Of a DNA stretch of 64,000 nt, positions 56,792-64,000 are shown piece by piece. Below the pieces are notes generated by a model. The model saw only the letters and a program-made list of their open reading frames with translations, was not told the origin of the DNA and searched no databases. Each line of letters begins with the position of its first letter. Position 1 is the first letter of the stretch. Source of the DNA: Torreya grandis (Eukaryota > Streptophyta > Pinopsida > Cupressales > Taxaceae); the NCBI GenBank assembly GCA_037957365.1, contig JARHVA010005356.1, forward strand, positions 807,001 through 871,000, in the 5' to 3' direction. Both the position numbers and the translations under genes were made by a program.

Positions 56792-57486
56792 ATGTCATTG
56801 GATACTGAAAATGACTCTCAACAAATAATTTAGATTCTTCATCAAAATCTTTTGATTTAGAACAAACTCCTAATTTTTCATCAGATTTAGAAGTAAAAAA
56901 ATATCATTTATTTGATTTTACTAATCAATCATTTAACAATGATTCATTTTCTGATAATACCTTTTTATTAGATATAACTATCCCTAATTTCTTTTTAGAT
57001 ATGGATGATGGAAACATTGATGATCTTTTGAAGAATAATGAACTAGAAAATTCAAATTTAGATAAAGAAATTTCTTTAGAGTTATAATATGCTTACTTTA
57101 GAAATGAGAATAGCTCTTTTTCTTATGACTTTATCATTATTTTTAATAATATCAAATCTAATTCAAAATTTTAGGATAACTGTCCTATATGTTTTCAAAA
57201 TACTACACTCAAGATGAAAGTTTTGATCTCTGTAATGTTGGATTAGATGATATAATAGTAGATTTTTTTTTAAGATCTTGATGTTACATCTACAGAGATA
57301 AGTAATCATTTAATAGAATTTGAATATGGAAGTTTTAATTTTACAAATTATTTAGATCAAGATGCAATATTAACAAGCGAGTATGACACCTTTCATTATT
57401 CTTATTTTCCAAAATTAGAGCCAGGAGACTTGATATATAATATCGATTATGAATGTTTCAGATTTAATGACCTTCCAAATTTGTAA
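56792..57486 (+). pseudogene. Decayed acidic Asp/Asn/Ser-rich coding remnant
   Basis: ATG 56792 gives MSLDTENDSQQII; after a one-base shift the text continues LDSSSKSFDLEQTPNFSSDL, HLFDFTNQSFNNDSFSDNTF, LLDITIPNFFLDMDDGNIDD and LLKNNELENSNLDKEISLEL to TAA near 57088. After further breaks, 57280-57486 is open with DVTSTEISNHLIEFEYGSFN, YFPKLEPGDLIYNIDYECF and DLPNL before TAA. The composition is strongly acidic and codon-like against an AT-rich background, which suggests a real gene in the past. I do not recognise the family. It may be a gag-like or env-like protein of the surrounding X-Y element, or another retroelement's gene. Confidence 0.45.
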
Positions 57487-57599
57487 ATGATAATTCTTAT
57501 TAAATAATAAATTTATTGAAGGGTAATCCATTAATGAGGTTCTTATAGAAAATTTGAAAGTGGGTTAGAAAAATGTTTAGTTGACTATTGACTCTAAGA

Positions 57600-57840
57600 T
57601 CTCAATTTAATTGTTATCAAAACTAAGTCTTAATGTCTCTAAAGATTGGAGAATTTATAGAATTTTTCATAAAATCCATTGTCTTCAAATAAAATTTGAT
57701 AGATTTATATTCATGCACACTCCTTGAAAGTATAATAAGGTGGTTGACGTACTTGAAAATTTGGATCTTAACCACTCCAATGTGAAGGGATATGGACATC
57801 CTCCTTTGTGGTGGCCATATAAGCTTAGATAAGTGGATTT
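57600..57840 (+). pseudogene. Possible coding remnant downstream of the acidic ORF
   Basis: One frame reads SLNVSKDWRIYRIFHKIHCL then QIKFDRFIFMHTP and, after a stop, KVVDVLENLDLNHSNVKGYG then HPPLWWPYKL. It looks protein-like but matches nothing I know. It may be the C-terminal part of the same lost gene. Confidence 0.35.
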
Positions 57841-59236
57841 GATTATCTAGACCTAGGTGATAAGCATGGTGATCCTCTAAATATTATTTATATGGATATC
57901 CTTTTATTTTTATTTCATTTTTATAGGTATCTAATGATCTATGGTCTATTTTTGTGGTTTCATGCATCTTTTTCATTCTCTCTAGTGTTTGGTGGATATC
58001 TTCCAACTCTGGTCAAGTTGGTCACATGTCAGTATTCTCCTTTTTTACCATAGTTTTTGTATGAGCCTTAAGTTATTTATTTGGTTTTTAGGTTGGTACA
58101 TACTTAACCTAGTAATTGAATTTATTATAGATATGTGTCATCTTTGAACATTCCAAAGGGGGCAAGCTATGTGTGAGACCTAAGAATTTTTGGTAGAAGA
58201 GATACCCCTACCTCCTTAGATCTCACCCAAATGTGGCATTTCCCCTAATATGTCTTCCACAAAACAAAACAAAAAATACTTTTAAACATGTGAAATTTGA
58301 AAATATTTAAAACTATTTAATAGAGATCTATATGGAGGATACACTTGAACAATCAAATCATGTTCTTGATATAAATTCCACTTATCCTAACTTCAAAAAT
58401 ATTCATCTCTTCTAAAACCAAATAGATAATCTTTCATATACATTACAGGAGCGAGAATTCACTAAAACCACACATAATCATCATTCAATTACATTTATTC
58501 AATGATATATGATGTGTTTATCATCTTGTATTATTGCCTTTAAATCTTATAGATTGATGTATGATGAATATATTAATGTTGAAATTAATGTCCTACATTA
58601 TAATTATACTAAAAGAGATCACTTGTCAGTTATTATTATACCATTTTTATCAATTAAATCTTGTTAATTTACTTTTTTAATCTTTTAGCATTAGTTATCT
58701 TTCATTTTGTCTCACAGTGGAAGGTTTTCAATGTCGGTTAAATTATTTTGTTTCTCTTTTACTTTTGTATATATGTTATCAATTTTGGTTTGATATTTTT
58801 TTGTTTCTTTTGGTTTTGGTTTAACCTTTGTTAATATCTATGATATTTTATCATTATGAAGGAAAGGACATAATGTTTTGATATATCAATGTATCTCATT
58901 GTCAAGATTTGAATTCTTGGTCATTTTCAGACTAATATATTATAATAAAAAGTATTGAATATTCATGTGTTATGAACATTACTTTATTTTCAAAATTTGT
59001 ATTCTAATCTATGCATTTGTTGTTCATCCAACCTAAATTTATTTGTTATAATTTTCTAATTCTTCGTGCCATGATAGTCAAAAAATGCATCCCTTAATAT
59101 ATTAATTCTTAAAGGGGTTCACATGTAGCTACTTAGGAAATGATATACTTGGATCAGACTCCTATGTCTATTAAAGTTCATAATTTTATTTGCAACTCAA
59201 TTTCACAAATCAATAATAGTTAAAAAAGTTTCTAGT
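57841..59236 (+). other. No gene recognised
   Basis: AT-rich. 'ccaaagggggcaagctatgtgtgagacc' near 58150-58177 looks like a polypurine tract followed by TG, as at a 3' LTR start, but no second copy of that putative LTR exists in the window. Confidence 0.35.
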
Positions 59237-61051
59237 GTTATACCTAATTTTAGTACCCTTCTTTTTTATAAAAAGTATCGACATGATTAGTGTTGTCATA
59301 TAATGACTGTTGTCATAACATCTAAATTTGTTGGTGGGGGTCATTATTTGCATTCATTTAATTATTTTTTCTTAGTATGTAAGTGAATATGAAATATTGA
59401 TATATTATAATTATTTTTATATTCATAACACTAATTTAAGGTACTACATAGAATTAAAATGGATGTATTAAGTATTTGTTGCATTCATAAAATTAGTATA
59501 TTTCCATCTCTCTTGTAATTGAATATATGTCCACTCTTAATTGTCATAATGGTGAATTCAATATTGTTTGGAAATAATGTACATTGTAGTTTTGACATTT
59601 TTTTTTTATGTTATAATATTTATCTAAAATTCCAAAAGGTAATATAATGGTGGCACAGTGTATTTCATGTTTAAATTTTTTGATAGTTACATTTAATTGC
59701 TATTCACAAGAATCGTGTCTTTGTTATTAAAATGCATTGACTAATGTTGAGTAAGTTTGGAATAAATTTAGTTTGAATTTTTTTATTATTTATCTTCTCC
59801 ACCTATAATATTTATATTTATGACTACAACACCACCTCTTGCAATATTGTCTCAAGGTTCCTTGGCACATTATCGAGACTATTTTTTTTAATAGTCAAGG
59901 TAGATATATTTCATGGTAAGTTATAACGTAAGATGTTTGATTGACTTTGATTAATATCAATGTCCTAATATTCTAATTTCTTAGCATCATCATGTGGCAT
60001 ACCATGTAGTTATTATATGACCAAGATCATTAGTTGATAAAATAATTTTGATTTCACAACTTATAAAATTTCAATATTTTCATAAGTTATAAAGTTTGTG
60101 TGTCTTATAATTTCACTTTCCACCTTGGATATTCAAAATTAACTTGGATATTTTATTAAATGCATAGATATTTGATGAGATTAGGTTTTAATAAATTTAA
60201 TGGTTGTATTTAATGTATTTTTTCATGTATACTTTGAAGTTTGGTAGATTAGACATATTGGTGATTGATTAGGATATACATTTAATTTATTTTGCTTGCC
60301 TCAGATTTGGAATTTAATATCAACCTTTAACATGTTAAGTAATGATTGTCAAATTTTCTAAGTGTCAAGTTAGTAAGCATGTTGGCTTAGTAACTTAATA
60401 ATTTAGCAATAGTTTCTATTCATTATCTTAGAACACACTTCGTTGATGTTGGTTATAGTAATCACCTCATCATAAAAAATCCAATTTCATATCTCACTCA
60501 CCATTTGACAAAGGTCATTTGTAGGAGCTGACCTCTATAATTTTGTTGATTAAATTTTGACAATGTGGTTGTGCCTATTATAGGGATTTTTTGTTATTAA
60601 ATTTTGGTTAAGGTATGTTTTGATTGGTTTTATTGATAAATATGTCAATGTTTTATTAATTTAGTTCCTATGAAATAATATTTTCTTAATTAAAATAATA
60701 TCATGATGGTCATTGTATGATGGGTTTTATGAATTATTTTTGAAATATTGAATTCAGGTTACAGGCTTGTAAAATTAGTTGAAAGTGAATAAACTATAGG
60801 CATTTCATTTCATCTGTGGATTATAAAAAATAGTTCAAAGTGATTTATGTCTTTATCTCTACATGTTCAATAAATTATTTGATATCACTTGTCATGCATG
60901 CATAAAATATTAATTTGAAAAAATATTACAAGCATGAGCATTTCATTTTTTACTATGAAAGCTTGATATGTTTTGTATGTCACTTCATAGTTCATTTATT
61001 ATCTCATGTAGAAATTTTATACACACAATATTTTTAAAAATTTATCATTCA
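59237..61051 (+). repeat. LTR of X-Y copy 2 (3' side)
   Basis: 1,815 bp co-linear with 18537-20331, starting TGTTATACCTAATTTTAGTA and ending TTTATCATTCA. Divergence from copy 1 is high, showing great age. Confidence 0.78.
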
Positions 61052-62179
61052 CTAGTACTTTCTCTCTTCTAGGAACTTATCAAGTTTCAATCTCTCTAAA
61101 TTCATGCCTTAAAGGGTACACCAGTAAAGGGGTGGATAAAACTTTGGTGTTTCACAGGATTTTTGGTTACTATAACATTACGTAAACCCACCATAATTCC
61201 CTTTTGTCCACCTCCCTAATAATTAAATTCTATTTATCCACTTCCCTAAGTGATTCTCCTTTCAAAATATCCCCTTATTAAGAAAACAACATTTTTATTA
61301 ATTTTTATACTAAGTCATCTGGTTTGATCATCTTCAAAAATATTCAACACATTTTATAAAACCACATTGATACAATAGACCTAGTTTGAGACCTAATAGC
61401 TAATTCTCTCACCTAATGAAATTAAATTCATCGATCATGTTGACTAAACTTTCATAAGGGTTTAAGGTCAATAAATGGTTATAAATACCACCTTCACTTT
61501 AATCCAATAGAGTGGAACATTCATTTTCACATTATTACATTGCATAATTCTACAAATTCTACACTTTAGGAGTCATCAATTAAGGTTTTTCCTTGGAAGG
61601 AAAGAAGATTGTCTTATGGGAAAGTCTTGAATGTGAAGTAGGAATATTTTACCCTAAAGATGATTTTTATAGTTTAATCCTTATAAACACACAATAACCT
61701 CTTTCAAATTATCATTAATTGAGTGAGATATTGATGCATGACATGTTCATTCAAGGTAAGTATTCTTAACTCTTTCTCTTTCATATTTTTAGATAGATAT
61801 TGCACAAAAATATAGGTTGAATGTTTTATTCCTTGCATATAATTAACTCTAAATTGAATTGAGATTATTTTTCCTATACATGTTATATTTTGTTCATTCA
61901 ATTATCCCCATTTATGATACAAGCATTAATTATCACTAGACTATATTTATTTTATGTCTTATAGGCCTAGCTAGGGTTATTTTGTGGTGTTACTTGACTA
62001 GAGGATTTAGAACCCTCTCTAGTGGTGTTATATGATAAGAGATCCCTTAGGTAGGTTTGGTGGATCCAAATTTGTCATGTCCCAATATAAATAGTTATGT
62101 GATGATTTATTGGTAATATTACCTTCTCTAATCTTGGAATTCACTAAGACAAGTTTCGTATCCATCCTAATTCATCACA
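61052..62179. other. No gene recognised
   Basis: AT-rich with slightly more C-rich patches (61180-61260). No motif or repeat partner was found. Confidence 0.4.
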
Positions 62180-63480
62180 TACATTTTGGTGAACCTGATG
62201 TAAATCTAATCCTCTCATTCTTAATTTTTCAATTACAATCAACTAGATCAAGTTAGTTGATCAAGTTTAATTTTATCAACACAAGTATCTTTTTCAACTA
62301 ACTAGATCATTTTGGTTGATCTCATCTTTTTATCTATCTGTAAGTATAGGGTTTTCATCTAACTAGATTGAGCTAGTCAACATGGTAATTTTTAGGGGTT
62401 TTTTTTCACCAATTGGTTATTTTTTGATAATTTTTTAAAATTTAATATTATCCTATTAAAAAATAATGAAAAAATATTCACCAAATTTTTGTATAAAATG
62501 TCCATAAAATTACAAATTTCACCAAAATATACATTTATTAGTAGTAAACTATATGGTTTTCCTAATAATTTACTTACCATACATATGTTTCATAGTTTTC
62601 AATATAAAATATTGACTTACAATTGGACACTTATAAATAATTATCATTCTATAAAAAATACCTTGTAATTATCAATCTAGTCATTTTCTATGTCTATAGG
62701 TATAAGGTTTCCAGTCAACTAGTTCATGTTAATCAACCAATTTTTATCTTATATTTATAAGTTCTAGTTTTAGCCAACTAGATCAAACTAATTAATCTAA
62801 TAATTTAACTTACCTTTTGTATATTACACCTAACTAAATTGATCTACTCGATTGTGTTCATTTATGTGATACTCACAACTTTTAGTTTCAACCAACTAAA
62901 TTAAACAGGTTGATCTAGTCATTTTTCCTATTTTATGTTTTTCACTTACATTCAAATAAATTTATCTACTCAATTTTATTTATTCTTTAATATTTATTTT
63001 TTAATTATTATAAAATTTTATTGATATAGTTGATTATGTTTTCATCTTCCTACATTTATAGGATTAAAATCCTATCTCGATGACCTAGTTAAAAATATAG
63101 CCATACAACTAAATTGACTTAGTCAATTGTGTTATATCTTCCAAGTTCACTCCTAATGTATTATCATTTACATATTATCAATATAAATTATTTAAAATTC
63201 CATATTTTTATTTTAAAATTTAAAAAATTACTTACTATTTTCTTCAATTATCAATTCTATCAAACTATACTCATATAATAAACTGAATCAATCAACTCAC
63301 TCTAGTTTTTTGTATGTGTTGTATGCCAATAAAATAAATTTATTTTATGAATTTAGTTTTGTTGGACTTAATTTTCCAATAGACTATGTCAACCATATCA
63401 ATTCTATTTTATATTTTTAATCAACTAGATCAACCTACTTAATTTTGTTTTGAATGTTTCATTTTTAAATATAAGCAAAT
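62180..63480 (+). repeat. Degenerate ~60-bp tandem repeat built on 'caactagatcaa'
   Basis: The word 'aactagatcaa' or close variants occur near 62241, 62301, 62361, 62717, 62776, 62832, 62893 and 62951, that is at steps of 56-61 bp (the 356-bp gap is six steps), with further copies near 63105 and 63420. Each is followed by a 'ttgatctagt'-like inverted half and a T-rich filler with 'tataagt'. This looks like an old minisatellite. Confidence 0.65.
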
Positions 63481-64000
63481 GAAATTAATCTCTATTTTCA
63501 TAGTAATTACAATCACTCTCACTTTTGAAAATAAATTGGCTAATTTCTTATTTTCTTTTCAAAATTGTAACTTAGTTTTTGAAAAATTGATTTTCCACCT
63601 TTATTTTCATCTTATTTGGTTTTCCCTAGAAACTATGTACTGTTAGTTTTAAAACTACTTAGATACTATCATGAAGGGATACACAATATTTTATTTATGG
63701 TCTTTGTAGATTTTTTATAGATATCATAACATGTAGAGATTTCACCAATAATCATAGTAATAGTACAGAGCTCAACATGGTCTTTAGTTTCCATATACCT
63801 CATAGCATTTCAGAAACACCTAAGATTTCTCTTTGTATTGAATCTTAGGAATCAATCCATTCATTTGATTTTTTGGTGCATCAGTTAGTAGTCAGTGTCC
63901 ACAAGCTACTTTCAACTTACCCTTGAAACTAGGTTTAGTGGTCTATGGGAACAACATTTACTCCATAGTTAGTACTATGAAAAATTGGGTCATCATTATC
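63481..64000. other. No gene recognised
   Basis: AT-rich to the window edge. Nothing can be supported. Confidence 0.4.

Larger units (their letters stand above)
45508..61051 (+). mobile_element. X-Y family copy 2: internal region and 3' LTR, split by LINE-A
   Basis: 45508-47272 matches the internal region Y of copy 1 (20566-22324) and 59237-61051 matches its LTR X. Between them lie 47273-48277 and 56380-59236, absent from copy 1, plus LINE-A. Either copy 1 is an internal deletion derivative of a longer element, or something else was inserted at the Y/X border. The left end is cut by the G4 LTR. Confidence 0.55.

Noticed and set aside
56792..57840. Retroviral envelope-like gene
   Set aside because: No signal peptide, transmembrane segment or cleavage site is readable; only an acidic, soluble-looking remnant can be supported.
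58150..58177. Polypurine tract followed by TGTGTGAGACC, as at a 3' LTR start
   Set aside because: No matching LTR elsewhere in the window and no recognisable CA end; kept only as a remark.
1..64000. Intact host protein genes, tRNA or rRNA genes
   Set aside because: Every coding region seen is explained by a retroelement or is a decayed remnant. No tRNA-like cloverleaf or rRNA segment was recognised by eye; a covariance-model search would be decisive.

Overview
This is a gene-poor, strongly AT-rich stretch of plant nuclear DNA made almost entirely of nested, decayed transposable elements. No intact host gene, tRNA, rRNA or CRISPR array was recognised. Plant origin rests on plant-type Ty3/gypsy polyproteins, an L1-clade LINE whose ORF1 has the plant DUF4283 plus zinc-knuckle layout and whose ORF2 ends in an RNase H domain, and stops that often look like CAG to TAG or TGG to TAG, as expected from decay of methylated cytosine. 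The depth of nesting and decay suggests a very large, slowly purged genome such as a gymnosperm. That is an inference, and I cannot name the species.

Layout. 1-4080: 3' half of a Ty3/gypsy element (G1, +) with RT, RNase H, integrase and a repeat-rich 3' end. 4431-4660: 105-bp tandem repeat. 7646-10701: 3.06-kb element with 253-bp terminal inverted repeats. 10870-12600 (-): pseudogene of an unnamed family with an N-terminal domain, acidic linker and coiled coil. 15800-17755: gag remnant and a 64-bp tandem repeat. 18537-23032: LTR-internal-LTR element (family X-Y) with 1.8-kb LTRs and no recognisable coding capacity. 23033-33290 (-): Tat/Athila-like gypsy element G3 (gag, protease, RT with YVDD, RNase H, broken integrase, PPT, 3' LTR), interrupted by LINE-B (25417-26800). 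33291-45507 (-): gypsy element G4, whose gag is split by a complete + strand gypsy element G2 (33898-44084). The 5' LTR of G2 itself contains LINE-C (34089-35830) and a microsatellite-bearing duplication. 45508-61051: second X-Y element, containing the 8.1-kb LINE-A (48278-56360). 62180-63480: degenerate ~60-bp tandem repeat.

The most unusual feature is the LINE family. LINE-A is bounded by a perfect 19-bp target-site duplication and carries, after ORF1 and ORF2, a third coding region (ORF3) inside the transposed unit. ORF3 recurs in the 5'-truncated copy LINE-B, and its relative at 10870-12600 has no LINE tail, which suggests that a cellular or other repeat-borne gene was captured by the LINE. 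LINE-C has its own 19-bp duplication and holds only ORF1 plus the 3' end, an ORF1-only design. All three share the last ~45 bp, which can form a short hairpin just before the 3' terminus, although the sequence upstream of that tail in LINE-C differs from the other two.

All coding regions carry premature stops or frameshifts, so none is expected to make a full-length protein. Boundaries of decayed domains are approximate; TSDs, TIRs and LTR ends were read by eye from the sequence.
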